A DNA stretch of 64,000 nt, taken from positions 2,356,001-2,420,000 of the forward strand of contig NC_089455.1 of the NCBI RefSeq assembly GCF_026210795.1. Direction: 5' to 3'. The translations under genes and the position numbers were made by a program. Position 1 is the first letter of the stretch. Every line of letters starts with the position of its first letter. The DNA is from Rhizophagus irregularis. Its lineage: Eukaryota; Glomeromycota; Glomeromycetes; Glomerales; Glomeraceae. The notes beneath the pieces were generated by a model. That model was not told where the DNA came from. It worked only from the letters and a program-made list of their open reading frames with translations, and ran no database searches. Shown piece by piece: positions 1-12,404 of this stretch.

Positions 1-930
1 AGTTCATTAGGATGGAGATTTAATTTTTGGTTTATAACAATTTTAAGTGGAATTTTTATGCTCTTAACAATCTTTTTTCTTCCTGAAACATTTCCTCAAC
101 CTCTGTCCAAATTTCTTCCAAATATTACTTTCTCTTCAACCGGTAATCGTTCTTTAACATCGATCAATTGTTCGGATTCAACCTATCGAGCAAATTCAAC
201 TCCATCAATAAGACCTGTATCCATGAAAGCAGCATCCATCGTATCTACAATTAAAACCAAACAATTTAATCCAATGGCACCTTTAACTCTTTTAATTTAT
301 CCTAACGTTGCACTATTATGTTTCAGCAAAATTATAATGACAATAACGAATTATATTCAAAATTTATTAATCGGTGATTTATTGTCAAAATCTTATGGAT
401 TAAATTCATCATCCGTCGGATTAATTTATCTAGTACCAGGTTTAGGATGTATGGTTGGTAGTGTAATAGGTGGTAAATATCAAGATTGGGTTATGGAAAG
501 ATATAAAAGAAAAAATAATATACCATCCGAATTAAATTTTCCTGAAATTAGAATTAAAAGTTGTTGGATAAGTATTATATTAGTACCAATATGTTATTTA
601 CTTAATGGTTTAACTTTAGAAAAAAATTTTGCCATTTATTGGATTTTAATTTCTTTATTCGTTGGATCTTTTGCTATTATAATGATTTTCAACTTGACAT
701 CAACTTACTTAGTCGATGCTTATCCGGAAAAGAGTGCCTCAGCTATCGCTGTATCTGATTGTTTATGTTATATTATTAGTGGTATAATAATTGTTTTCGT
801 TTCTTCTGAAAAGGATACTCTTAATCATTTAACTTTATTTTCATCTATGGCTGGTGTAAGTGCTTTATCTGGTTTAATCTTAATTATCGTAGAAATTAAA
901 GGGGAATCTTGGAGAAATAGATATAATTAA
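1..930 (+). CDS. MFS transporter, 3' part
   Basis: The reading frame is open from base 1 to a TAA at 928-930, so the 5' end lies outside the window. A methionine at 58 is probably internal. The part seen begins in a membrane segment followed by the short motif FLPETF, which matches the end of transmembrane helix 6 in drug:H+ antiporter-type major facilitator proteins. A Ser/Thr-rich cytoplasmic loop follows, then about six hydrophobic helices (IIMTITNYIQNLL, GLIYLVPGLGCMVGS, SCWISIILVPICYLL, YWILISLFVGSFAII, CLCYIISGIIIVF, SALSGLILIIVEI), as expected for the C-terminal half. By family it would be a plasma-membrane exporter or permease; the substrate cannot be told. No intron is seen in this part. 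Confidence 0.85.
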   Translation, partial: SSLGWRFNFWFITILSGIFMLLTIFFLPETFPQPLSKFLPNITFSSTGNRSLTSINCSDSTYRANSTPSIRPVSMKAASIVSTIKTKQFNPMAPLTLLIYPNVALLCFSKIIMTITNYIQNLLIGDLLSKSYGLNSSSVGLIYLVPGLGCMVGSVIGGKYQDWVMERYKRKNNIPSELNFPEIRIKSCWISIILVPICYLLNGLTLEKNFAIYWILISLFVGSFAIIMIFNLTSTYLVDAYPEKSASAIAVSDCLCYIISGIIIVFVSSEKDTLNHLTLFSSMAGVSALSGLILIIVEIKGESWRNRYN

Positions 931-1877
931 TAGAAAGTAGAATAAAAATAAATAAAATAGAATTAATAATAATAATAATAATAAAATAATTTCCCACTCC
1001 TATTCCAAAAATAATTTGAAATTCTAGAACCTGATCATATTCCAAACTAACCGAGTTGATTAGCATATCAGCACCACTTTCATAATAAAGATCTTTGATT
1101 AATTAAGAAAACAAATGATTTTATATATTCAATGTTTATAAATTACATAATATTTATTGTTTCTTTAACATTCAAAAGATAATCAATGTGTTAATTGATA
1201 ATGATCATCCAATAATAATTTACGTGAACGAACTAATTGATTATCGTGATATCTCTTGATATCTTTCAAGAATTATTTCGTTCAACTTGTTGATACGCAT
1301 AATTTAAATTGAAACGTTAGACTTTTCATACACTAAAAAGGATCCGATCTCGTGAAAAAGCTTGTTTGAATCCCCTTGGAAAAGTTGATTAAACCAAATA
1401 TGGATTAAATTTTTTATGATTTCCCATACCGTTCCCACCCAAAAACTCGACTGCTGCATACTTTAAATTGAAATATCGAATCTTTTTTAATCTATCTATA
1501 AACATGATAATTATTCAAAACTAGAAATTCCTTTGCCAGTTATGCACATGTTAAAATATCTGACCTGGTAAGCTGTCAACAATGTTTATTCATTAAAGAT
1601 TTTAACATAAAAATTATTCACGGATTTTTATCCAAGATAATTCCTTCCCCACTTTTTTGAATTTTTATTCTTGAAACGCGAGGAACAGAACAAAACAAAA
1701 CAAAGGAAAACCGCTAATAAGTAACTATATTCAAAGGTAACTATAAATTCACGCGGTAGAAAAGGAAGTTGCTTCAACATAAAAACCAATGAAAAAGAGC
1801 CATGAAATTTTTTTTAAAAAAAAACTGCGCCAACTTACGAATTTTTTTTTTAACGCGTATAATACAGATTTATAGAT
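931..1877. other. Intergenic, AT-rich
   Basis: I see no gene here. It holds an ATA/AAT microsatellite just after the MFS stop (about 965-985), and the last 250 bases are the likely promoter and leader of the gene starting at 1878. A short minus-strand frame at 1749-1937 overlaps that start and has no gene-like content. Confidence 0.6.
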
Positions 1878-2732
1878 ATGGATAGCGCGATTAACCCTAT
1901 TTTTTTTATCCAACAATCCGTTCAACAAGAAGTACAAAGTACTTCAAGTAGTGATTTTCAAACACCACCTCTAACTCTCTCAAGAAGTTCTTCGCCATTT
2001 TCGTTTGATTCAACTAGAGCGAGATATAATAATGATGATTATATTCAAGTTCTTCAATTTAAAATTCAATTAGAATTTGTAAAGAAACCACCTGTTTGGC
2101 GTCGTATCCAGGTCCCGTATGAGTATACATTTTTTCAATTTCATTTAGCGATTCAATGTTGTATGGGTTGGTGTGTAAGTATAATAACTATACAGGTTAA
2201 TTTTGTATATGTAATCACGTGAAAAATTAACAAGATATAATATGTCCTTAATTAATAACAATAGAATTGTCATATGCATGTATTTCGCGCCCAAGAAGGT
2301 TTTGAAATTGGCAATCCCCGTATGAACGAAGATTTTTCCGATTTGCCACAAGTACGAGTACAAGAAGAAAAGACAACTTTACTTAGAGATTATTTTCATA
2401 GTAGGGAACAGAAAATGATATATGAGTACGATTTTGGAGATTCATGGGAACATATTATTACATATGAAGGCACATTTGATCGTAAAGCAAGAACTCAATA
2501 CCCAAAGTGTTTAAAAGGTAGAGGTAAGTGTCCACCTGAAGATATCGGTGGTTACGTAGGTTTTAAGAATTTTAAAGAAATTATGAGTGATAAAAATCAT
2601 CCTGAACATGAACATTTTTATGATTGGTACGGTGGTAAAGATTTTAATCCTGATGAATTTGATAGAAGTTCTGCTTTCGATGGTTTAGAAAATATAAATG
2701 ATTTTAGAGATGTGAGTGATTATCAATTTTAG
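1878..2732 (+). CDS. pRiA4b ORF-3-like protein
   Basis: Two exons, 1878-2174 and 2265-2732, joined across a 90-bp phase-0 intron (donor GTAAGT, acceptor ATAG), give about 254 residues. The start is the first ATG of the exon. The protein has a Ser-rich N-terminal leader, then a core with KPPVWRRIQVP, the spliced GWCNCHMHVF block, YEYDFGDSWEH and CLKGRGKCPPEDIGG. These are the landmarks of the plasmid pRiA4b ORF-3 family, first named from bacterial plasmids and common in fungi. Members lie near mobile DNA in bacteria, but the biochemical role is unknown. The splice is supported because the family block GW-N-H-H-F is only rebuilt by joining the two exons. Confidence 0.85.
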
Positions 2733-3231
2733 TTTTTCGATAATTTTTCGTAATATTTTGTAATTTCTCTCTTTTTTTGTAATCCATAATGGTATTTTTT
2801 CTTTTTCTTTTTTTTTGACAATCTTAATATAAATCATAATACATAATAGTATATGTTTAATATGTCGCGATTTGAATTTTATTTATAATGATCTACATTT
2901 GAGTTATTTATGATTACAAGAACTGATATCGCTAGCATATTATTAAATAATATTATTCTAATATAATAAATAACTATTGTGATGTGAAAATATTTACATA
3001 AAATATAAGTGTAAGAATGAAAAATGTTCTATTTAAATATGTAATAAAATATACCCACATATGAAATTATTGTTTAATTTATTATTTAAAGAAATGATCC
3101 GTGTTTATTTATCTAATTTATAATCCCACTAATCCCACTTCAAAAATTTTATTATTGAAATATAATTTTAGAAAGATGATAAAATATGGTAAACATGACT
3201 AATTAAGTGTTTATTCTTTTCCCACACTCGT
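2733..3231. other. Intergenic, AT-rich
   Basis: No gene is seen. This is the 3' flank of the pRiA4b-like gene and probably the 3' flank of a small minus-strand frame. Confidence 0.5.
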
Positions 3232-3477
3232 TCACAAGTATACTGTAACAGCTTTACTTCCAATAAATCTTGTAATGTGTTCTTGATTTTCAGTATAAAT
3301 CAACATCTCACTTATTTCACATATCGTAGATTTTGTTAAAAATTCACATAATGATGACCAATTCATATAAACCAAGTAGGTAAGATAACCTAATATTAGT
3401 GAGAGCATAAGTGAGATAATTAACATAACGATTAAAACGTAAGCAACCAATTTTGGTGGTGAACAAGGTCGAAACAT
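3232..3477 (-). CDS. Small membrane protein, hypothetical
   Basis: An 81-residue minus-strand frame starts with ATG at 3477. I do not recognise it. One strongly hydrophobic segment (about residues 11-37, AYVLIVMLIISLMLSLILGY) would span a membrane; a polar tail of about 40 residues follows. Pyrimidine-rich sequence upstream (CTCTCTCTCT on the minus strand) fits a leader. No homologous block or splice join supports it, so it may be chance. Confidence 0.3.
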   Translation of the reverse strand: MFRPCSPPKLVAYVLIVMLIISLMLSLILGYLTYLVYMNWSSLCEFLTKSTICEISEMLIYTENQEHITRFIGSKAVTVYL

Positions 3478-4388
3478 TGGGATAGTTTTTTAAATATAAT
3501 ATGAATAAATTTTTTAAGAGAGAGAGATATATATATCTATATGTGTGTGGTTTTTTTTTTGATTGTTAGCTAAGTCTTTTTTTTTATTTTGAAATTCAAA
3601 AATTTCATTCCCTTTGTATTTAAATATATTCATCGTATGTTACTCCATTTATATTAAATTATTACGAAATGAATATCTTTAAAAACAAACATTTCCATTG
3701 CAGAATTTAATTTTGATTGGTTTTCATAAGCTTCTGTGATACAACCAGTTTCCTAAAAAGTGTTTAAAGACGTAAAATGCGGTTAAAAATAAATATAAGT
3801 TTCACATTATTATTGTGTGAATCAGGTCATTTTTTAGGAAAGAATCCACTAAATTAAGGAACCATTTTAACGTCATGATTTTATACATGGAAGGAATAAT
3901 GAACCAGACAATTCGGGCATTAAGGCGTCGTAATTCTGTAATATTTAATTCACCGTGTATACGTCATGATTGACATTATCAAAATTAAGATCCCGAAATC
4001 TATAACTCCGGCCGGTTACCACCACTATTTAATACAACCGTTCATCAAATACGCGGGAAATAAGTAGGATACAATAATCTATAATAGTATACCTACGCCA
4101 CTGGTTTTTCCAACGACAATTCGATTCTGAATAGTCAAGGTGACATGATTACGTAGATTGTGTAACACTATTTATCGTCTTGTGAAGTGATACCGTATAG
4201 GTAGGATGAGCTGTTCTCATTATAGTATAGTTAAAGTTATTTACTAATTTAGAATTGCGTGAGTTAGATTAGATGGCGTGACCTGATCCAGTCCGCAGTA
4301 ACCCGATCAACGATCTATAAATATTATCGGGATAATCGGAGGAAAAAAAAACAAATTTTCTTTTTCTTTTTTTTTTAAAAAAAAAATA
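3478..4388. other. Intergenic, promoter of CBS gene
   Basis: No coding sequence is seen. The segment 3930-4330 is less AT-rich than its surroundings. The leader just before 4389 is a T/A-run (TTTTTCTTTTT then A-rich), typical of this locus. Confidence 0.5.
4315..4324 (+). promoter_or_regulatory. Candidate TATA box, CBS gene
   Basis: CTATAAATAT lies about 70 bases before the ATG at 4389. It is the only such match in the otherwise GC-richer upstream block. Its position suits a core promoter, but there is no other support. Confidence 0.3.
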
Positions 4389-5559
4389 ATGGCGACTAAA
4401 TTAGCTAAATTAACACCTTCAGAAATTAGAGGTTCTTCGAACAAGCCCTTATTAATTGCGGCAAAACCAACTATTACAGTTCGTGAAGCATTGAAAAAAA
4501 TGGAAGAACATAATATTACTTCTCTACCAATTTATTCTCATGATTCCGATAGTATAGTTACTATAGTAAATTTAGTTGATGTATTAAATTACATTATTAA
4601 AGAAGCTGTCGCTGATGAAAAGTTGCCAAGCAAATTGGATAGTGAAAAAAGTCTTAGTTTAAATAATCAAATTGAAGTTGTTATGACTTTGGATGCTGAT
4701 AGAGAAAGTTATAGAATGTTTAAAGCTGATGCTAACGAACCTATTATTTCGGTAAAAAATACATTTCTAAAAATCTCGAACTGTTTTTTAAAAAATATTT
4801 CTTTAGTCTTAACAAGTTTTTTTTTTATTATTATTATTTATAGGTCCTTGAAGCATTTTCTAACGGTATTCATCGATGTTTGGTTATTGACTACACTGAC
4901 AAAGTTCCACCGTATGTCATAACTCAAACTGATATTATAAGATATATACAAGCCAATCCTGAATGTTTATCAGGGATTGATTTGGATCGTTCCTTAGAAG
5001 GTTTTGGTCTTTCTGGACCTCGTAATGTTGTTATTGGAAAAGATAATGAAACTGCTTTAAATGTTTATCGCAGAATGGCTGAAAAAAGTCTTACGGGAAT
5101 ACCAATTATACAACAGTAAGTTATATTTGTTATAAATATATTTTAAAATTGATGAATTTATTAAAGATTAATTTATTCTTCTTTCGTTATAGTGATACCG
5201 AAAAATTAATTGGTACTCTCTCTGTATCTGACTTACGTGGTCTTAATTATGAATCCATCAATAATCTCGTCTTACCAGTTCTCAAGTTCTTGGCTGTATG
5301 TACAAAAATATTTTAAAAACTATTATTTCATTTTATTTTATATTCACTAAAAATCCTTATTCCTTTATATTTATAGACCCTTCCTAAAGCGGAATCAACT
5401 TTGAATCCAATTACAGTCACAAAAGATGTTGCACTTAAAGACGCACTAAAAACAATTGTTGATAATCATATTCATCGTTTATGGGTCGTTAATGAGGACA
5501 AAAAAGTTGATAATGTTGTTTCTCTAACGGATTTGATAAAACTATTTTCACAAGCCTGA
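4389..5559 (+). CDS. CBS-domain protein, AMPK gamma-like
   Basis: Four exons, 4389-4751, 4844-5115, 5193-5295 and 5377-5559, all with GT..AG introns (92, 77 and 81 bp), give 306 residues. Four CBS motifs form two Bateman modules: about 15-72 (PTITVREALKKMEEHNITSL), 95-160 (SVLEAFSNGIHRCLVID and an ITQTDIIRYI helix), 180-235 (NVVIGKDNETALNVYRRM) and 252-306 (ITVTKDVALKDAL, then IHRLWVV and SLTDLIKLF). This is the layout of AMPK/SNF1 gamma subunits and related nucleotide-sensing proteins, which bind AMP, ADP or ATP between CBS pairs. There is no kinase or other catalytic domain. It could be a true SNF1 gamma subunit or a stand-alone four-CBS protein; a tree would decide. It ends 400 bases from the convergent cystathionine gamma-synthase gene. 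Confidence 0.88.
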
Positions 5560-5956
5560 GGAGTGAGACAAAAATTATCTCTTATTTTTTTTTTTGCAAT
5601 AGTCTTATTTTTTACTTAACACTAAATAGGATATAAATTAACCGATAAAATATCTATATGTATAAAATATTATGCTAATACGAATCATTTTATATATCGC
5701 ATTGTCTGAACAAACTTCTAAAAATGATTAGCCCTTCTTTATTTTGTTAATAGTAAAATACTTGTTTAAATTTTATATATCTCACCATGCTAACTTATAA
5801 ATAAAATCTCCGTAGAGATTGGAAATATTATTATTTTTCTTTATTTAAATATTTGAAAATATATCTATATATTCGTCATCTCTCCCATATTAATTTTATA
5901 ATTTTTATTTCCCACACTTTATAATTATTACCTTTAATATTCATTATACACTGATG

Positions 5957-8259
5957 TTATTTATCGATACATATTACATCTGCATTTTTCACAATTTCCT
6001 CCTCATCAGTAATAGAATCTAATCCTTTTTGAAATCCTTTCAACAACATTTCTCTATCTTCCAAGCCAACGCTAACTCTAACTAAATTGGCTTCAACACC
6101 AAATTTAGAAGCCCAATCTAATTCAAAATAATGAGCTAGGATAGTATAAGGACAAGCTAAAGTAAAATTTGTACCCAATGAAGGTCCCTTTGCTATGGGT
6201 AAAGAATCAAAAAATTGTTGTGAAGCTTTTGATGAATAGAAAGTTAATGAAAATAATCCTCCGTAACCTCCGTTTATTTTCTTATATTGTGAATATATTT
6301 CTGGTGTAATATATTTTGGATAATATACTTCCTTAACTAAAAATTGTTAAAAAGCAAAAAGTTAAAATTTTGTGTATATATATATATATAAAGATACTTC
6401 ACTTTTATTATATGAAAGAAATTGATTTTATGCTTACTTTTCGGGCTTTTCGAAAGAAAATCACATAATTCTTCAGTACTTTCATTGATTTTTAGAATAC
6501 GATCACGAAAAGTTCTAGAATTCCTTTCTAAGAAAATAGCATCTTCACTCCAAATTAAATCTTCATAGTCCTGTTCGATTACCTGTTTCAATTTTTCATA
6601 ATGTTTTTTTTGAGGATTCAACACCAACCTGTATTTTTGATATGATAAAATAAAAGTTAATCACCCATTGATTTTTGTTTCTTTAAAATTATATAAATAT
6701 TTACTCACCCACCACCCATAACATTACTAGCACCACTAAAAATTTTAGTTAGACTAGAAACTAAAATATCGGCCCATTCTAATACGCTAACATTAACAAA
6801 ATTACCAATAGTTTCATCAACTACAAGTAAAAAATCGTATTTATCAGCTAATGAACTTAATCTTTTTAAATCTGGTGATTTACACAATGGATTTGATGGA
6901 AATTCACAAAATAATGCTGAAATTTTTTCTCCTGATTCTAATAAATTCTCTATTTGATCAATGTCTTCCGACGTTCCATTTCCGTAAAGATGGCATCCTG
7001 GTCCAAACTTTTCCAAAATTTTCAATGTATCGACATACGGAAATCTAATAAAACCGAAGAAAAAAATAAATAAATGGGATTAAGATTTTTTTGACTAAAT
7101 TTTCTCCAAATGTAATATTTACCCGAAACAGATGCTTTTGTTTGGAGGAAAAGCACTCATGATGTATCTATGAGCGTGAAAAATTGAACTCATCCCAGTA
7201 GAAAATAAAAATACGTCATCCTCGGTAACACCTTTAATACCTCTTTCAGTAACATTCGTACTCTCGATTTTTCTATTTATAACCCCATCCAAATCATCGA
7301 TTTCGCTAGCATTATTTTGCTCTTCAACGCCAAGAACACCAGCAATTCTTCTTCTAAGTGCGATTTTAGCTTTATCTGCAAATGTGATAGGAAGATTACG
7401 ACCATATCTTTCTTCTACATAAAAATTTTCTTCTACGGTAGCTGATTTTTCAGCAAAAGTTGAATCAGTTGGTGACGTTGGCGATTTAGGTTCAGTTATA
7501 TTACTAAAAGTAGAATCATTATTTGTAATATTTGATGTTCGAATATTTGAAGAATAACGTTTGTGAAAGATTGGCCTTCTTAAAGAAATTGATGATTTTT
7601 CGTTACAATTCTCGGTAATAGAACTTTTTTCATCATGTTTAGCTTGCATAATATTTAAGGAATATTCGGCACATCTTGAACTTATTCCTTCTCCTGCATG
7701 TTGCCAATACGATTTCGCTATAGGAAATGCATCTTTAGGAAATAAAACTACATGAAGAGTTACACTCCCTTGAAATGATGATTTCGCTTGGTCAGGAGGA
7801 ATAACTGTAATTTCAGCTAATCGAACACATGGTGTTGGAGAAGTTGACGGGGATGTTGGTGACGTTTGTTTATAATATTGAAGAATAAAATCTCGACATC
7901 TTCGCGCTGATTTACGACTTGGAAATAATAAACATGTTTCTGTTGGTTTTGCAAATTTTTGATCACACGTTGTAATCAACTTTGGTAATTGTGAAAAATA
8001 AATAAAGCAAGTTCTTATTCGTTAAAGGTAAAAAAAAAAATTATTATTTCTTAAAATAAATATAGTTCACCTGTTTTATTTGAGGATGAATGAAAAATCT
8101 TGGATAGCCACATGTCATACGACTAACTACCCTCTCCGCTGCTTCTTCATAATCAACATTATCTTGCCATGTTGGTAATGTAACTGATATTGCATGTGAT
8201 GTATTCGCTGGTATTGGACTTCCGAGTTCTGTTGGTATTGAATAAGATGTTGAAGTCAT
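5957..8259 (-). CDS. Cystathionine gamma-synthase
   Basis: Five exons on the minus strand, 8259-8071, 7979-7123, 7044-6709, 6628-6438 and 6336-5957, give about 650 residues; all joins are GT..AG and keep frame. The N-terminus ([20 protein letters not shown], then [10 protein letters not shown]) and [19 protein letters not shown] are typical of the long fungal form. [18 protein letters not shown] and SSLTKIFSG follow; the lysine of SSLTK (about residue 449) is the expected pyridoxal-phosphate anchor. The enzyme joins cysteine to an activated homoserine ester to make cystathionine in methionine biosynthesis, in the cytosol. Residues about 175-245 and 283-310 are a Ser/Thr/Asn-rich spacer, a likely lineage-specific insertion. 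A second in-frame ATG at 8292 would add 11 residues; I chose 8259 because [13 protein letters not shown] resembles family starts. Confidence 0.9.
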
Positions 8260-9641
8260 GCTATTTATATATTTATATATTACAATTTCCAAGATTAAAT
8301 AAGAAAATGCGAAGCTAACAGATAGTTAATAAAATAAATATAAATATAACTTGCATAAAAATTTATTTTAACTAAGGACATGAAATTCAAGTTAGATTAA
8401 CGATAATCTTTTCTATGCAACTTTTATTTACACTAGCCTATAACAGGAATTTGATAAATGGATAATCGAGGAATTCTGAAGTCTTGGTTGAGTTGATCCA
8501 AGAGTTCCTTTCCTTCTACACGCAAACTTATTAATAGTTCAAGAAAAAGGTGATGCTTCAGACTATCAGAGACAGGATATAAAAGAATTGTTGAAATTAA
8601 ATAATAGACATTACGTAGCTTTTGTCGATTAAACTATCAAGTTAGATTATGTTAATAATATAAAACTCTATGTTTCTAATCACAATATTATGTTATCATG
8701 TCTTAGAAGCTTTTCAACTAGAATTTCCACTTCTTTCTCACCTATTTACTTATTTCACTATTAAACCATTCAAAAATTTTTATTTATAAATAAAAGTAAA
8801 AATGTAGCCAACAATCTCTACGACACCAGCAATTTTAACGGAATTTGATCGTAAGAACGTTTTACATTATTAATTCCTTTCTCGAGTAAGCTATTTTATA
8901 ACTCCTTTCACTTTTTTTAGCAATCCTCGGAATTCCATAATTTTATCGTATCACGGCCGAAACTTGACTTTTATTCTATAATTGACACTCAGACCTGATT
9001 AATTCTTATGGCTGGACAAATTCAAAGCAAAAACTTCGAGAAATTAACGCGACGTGCTGAAGAATGCAAGTATTAGGTTTGAGTAGTTCAATGGTTTGAT
9101 ATATTTGGAACCATTGTGAATAAAAGTTGACGAAGATATTGTAAAATGGTGATCAAGAGCGGTTTATAGATGAGAAGATAGACTAGTACTAGTATTTCAC
9201 GATAAAAATTATGAAAATATAATTTGATAGATGATCATGAACTAGCCTAGCGTTAAGATTCCTGATAACTATTGGATAATTTTTATTATTTATGAAATAA
9301 TGTATATGATGAAAAAAGCACAATATAACATAATTAAATCTTAGACAATTTAAAGTGATCATAATTTACAAAATGAGAGTTTAATTAAACGTACTAATTA
9401 ATAAAATATTAACTCATACACTAGTCTTGGCATAATCTTAAATTGGTTTCAATTTAAATAATTTAAATAATTTGAACTCTATTATTGGTAATTGTAACAA
9501 TCTCCGTGTTTCAGTCAGTAATCCGGGGGATTTGAAACTTCTAATGCTAGGCGAAATTCCTCCCAGAAATATTTTTTATTAAAATACATTAAATATATTA
9601 CTAAAAATACACAATATACACGATTTAAAATAAAATAAATA
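8260..9641. other. Intergenic, 1.4 kb
   Basis: No gene or convincing relic is seen. It separates the 5' end of the cystathionine gamma-synthase gene from the 3' end of the first kelch gene. Confidence 0.5.
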
Positions 9642-11085
9642 TTATATTACATTTCTTCTTCTAGAAGATAATTCTTGTTCACTAGGAATTCCAGCATTAC
9701 TAGGAATTCCATCAGTACCACCAGGAGTCGGAATAGCTTTATTTGTATTTTTACGCCTTTTTATAAATAAGAAAGCGACTATCGATATAATACCAATCAA
9801 CAATATTACACCAACTACACAACCAACTATAACACTTATATTTGTTTTTGGATTTGATGATAATTGCTCTGGTGATGCGGACTTAGTTGCTGGTAAAGTA
9901 GGGTCAAAAGAATTTGTCCAAACATATTCTGAATCATTGCTAATATCAAGCAAAAGTACATCACTTTCACCGCTATCCTTATATTTAGAACTAACAACAC
10001 CATTGGAACCTAAAAATAATTACTATAAGTAAATAAACAAGAAAATAATAGTCACGAATTTTATTAATAAAAGTACGCTTACCAAATGTTACAACCATAT
10101 ATTTTCCAATTACATTAGCACAATGTTCACCACGTTTAAATACAGGACCTTTTCCTCTAACTTTTGGTACATACCATTCAAAACTTGTTGTATCCAATAC
10201 ATATAAATCATTATTATCACCATTAAAACCTCCAAAAAGAATTATTTTATCCCCATTTAAACCAAGTACTGTTGTTATACCAACATCTTTAGGTGGAATG
10301 TTTCCAGTAGTAATTTTTGAATCCCATCTATCCTTAATTGGATCATACAGAAATATCAAATCAAAACCATTTGAAACGGGGATATAAGTTCTATCACCTC
10401 CGCCCATGTAAACTAAATTTCCATTTGGTAATAAAGTAACACCATAACCAAGTCTAGAAAAAACAGAAGCATCTTTGATTGCACAATTTAAATTTATTGT
10501 ATCGCAAACAAATAATCCATCAGAACGTTTTACTCCTTGAACGGTAAAATCAAATCCAGTAAGCAAATATGTTTTTCCGCTATAATCAGTAACAACTCTC
10601 ATTTGATTTCTACCTATAGGTCTAACTCCAGAAAAACTTTGTGTATTCCATACATTATTTGGTGAATTGTAAGAGTGAACTGGAGGGTCTGATTTTATTG
10701 CATTATCTCTTTCATTATTAAAAAAGAATATCGTTTCATTTTTTACACCTCCAATACTTGCTGCCACACCTCCAGTAACTATTGATGCCAATGATCCTAA
10801 AGGAAGATTGTTTACATTATCCGGTATTGGTCTCCATGGTAAGTTTGAAGTATCGAATGAAGTTGATACATCAAGATAAAAAAATCTGTCATCAGGATTT
10901 TTATTATAATTAGTCTCATTTTCGGGGGATAAATTAAGTTCACCAAATCCACCAAAAATATAGAGCTTTTTTTCAACAAGAACCGCGCTATGTAATTTAC
11001 GGTAAGAGGGGCTTAACTGAGCGTTCACTTTTATTATAACCTGAAGTAAACATAATGATATAGAGAATAGAATAAAATTTTTCAT
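9642..11085 (-). CDS. Kelch-repeat type I membrane protein 1
   Basis: Two exons, 11085-10083 and 10009-9642, with a 73-bp phase-1 intron that falls in the codon after TF in VTFG|SNG. The product is 456 residues. A signal peptide (about 1-22, ending VNA before QLSP) is followed by kelch repeats to about residue 335, with blades marked by LYIFGGF, TYLLTGFD, GNLVYMGGGD and DKIILFGGFNGDNND. One transmembrane helix lies at about 392-417 (ISVIVGCVVGVILLIGIISI), then a basic cytosolic tail with the motif IPTPGG. The layout predicts a cell-surface beta-propeller; the ligand is unknown. It is the divergent, opposite-strand paralogue of the genes at 15560 and 18719 and shares their intron position. Confidence 0.9.
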
Positions 11086-11829
11086 TTTTAAGAATTTTTA
11101 GAAAGAAAGTTTTGTATTGTTTAGAAAAGATTAAATAAATAATAAAAGACGTTTCAGGAATAGGGTTCACTAAAATTAGTTGGTCAAATATAGAAATGAC
11201 CAATATCAGATATCTGAAATACAATGTTAAACTTAATAAGTATTAAATTGACGGAAATCAAAAATCCCAATATCCATACATGGAATTGAATCGATTTTTT
11301 ACATTAAAATTAAGAATGTTCTAGCCCAGTAATTACACTTTTAGTTGTTTTATGCCGATCTTAAAGTATAAATAGTATAATAACGTGGCAATGTCCCAAG
11401 TCCCAACCAATCATGAGCAAATTTCTGAAAGATGGTTTTTCTGCGGCGACCTGTAATAATTCTTATCAGTTATCATATATACATTAAACTAGTACAAATT
11501 AATAAATTAATAATAAAATTTTAGAGACCATTATTTGTGTTTTTTTTTATAAAATAGATTACCGAATTAGATACATAATCCAAAAAACAAATTTTGTAAT
11601 TGGATGCGAATACAGAAAAACATCGTCCTTGGAAATAGGATGCGTGTAACATCTCATATCGTATTAAGATCGTCAGTGCGATGATCTATTCTGTTTTGTA
11701 AATTTCATTTTATGAATCAGATCATGATCTGTGTGAAATTACACAAATTAATTTACATCCGACTATCGGAGTTATTAAATATAATAAATATTAAATCTTC
11801 ATTTTTAACGTTACTAAAAAATTATATTT
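11086..11829. other. Kelch 1 upstream region
   Basis: No gene is seen. On the minus strand this is the promoter side of kelch gene 1; a TATTTATA block lies near 11365-11375, about 290 bases from the ATG. Confidence 0.45.
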
Positions 11830-11984
11830 ATGATTTTTACGTCTTCTCATAAAAAAAAAGCACTCAGTGATAAAATACTAGTAACTATTATTGAAGCTAT
11901 AATAATTTTATTCATAATTTTTAATATTTTTTTTTATGTTGATGGTAAATTTGGTGATTGGGAATCAGTTGTTAATGGAATAGG

Positions 11985-12046
11985 ATTAAATGAAATCGTC
12001 CAAACATATTCAAGCAAAAGTACGTCGTCACTCTCACACTTGATCT
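11985..12046 (-). pseudogene. Kelch gene C-terminal relic
   Basis: The stretch GTCCAAACATATTC (plus strand) followed by AAGCAAAAGTACGTCGTCAC matches the part of kelch gene 1 that encodes DVLLLDISNDSEYVWT, with about 15 bases missing in the middle. The orientation is the same as kelch gene 1. A T-rich stretch to its left (11880-11940) may be the decayed transmembrane segment. No intact frame remains, so this is a dead fourth copy. Confidence 0.6.
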
Positions 12047-12404
12047 TTTGTATATTTAGCTTGTAGATCACCATGAAAAATACATAAAGAATAATAAACA
12101 ATTTAACTAGTACAAGGTGTTTTAAGTGTAATATACCTTACTGGTATGATACCATTAAAGCAGCTTCAAAAAATCGCATGATTGTTTGAATCTTTATATC
12201 TTGCTTTTGGGCCATTTAAAGGAGTTTTATAAAATCTATGCCCATACGATCCTGATAAACAACGATTTTACCCTTCCCTGATCAATAAACTAAGGATAAT
12301 AACGTAATATCATTTGTCTACATTAATTTGGAAAGTCATAACAAAACGATAAACAGCAGATTGTCACGAAATTTATCCATCATTATAATGTAAAATACAT
12401 GAGT

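Noticed and set aside
1749-1937. 62-residue minus-strand frame
   Set aside because: It overlaps the start of the pRiA4b-like gene and is a low-complexity antisense shadow.
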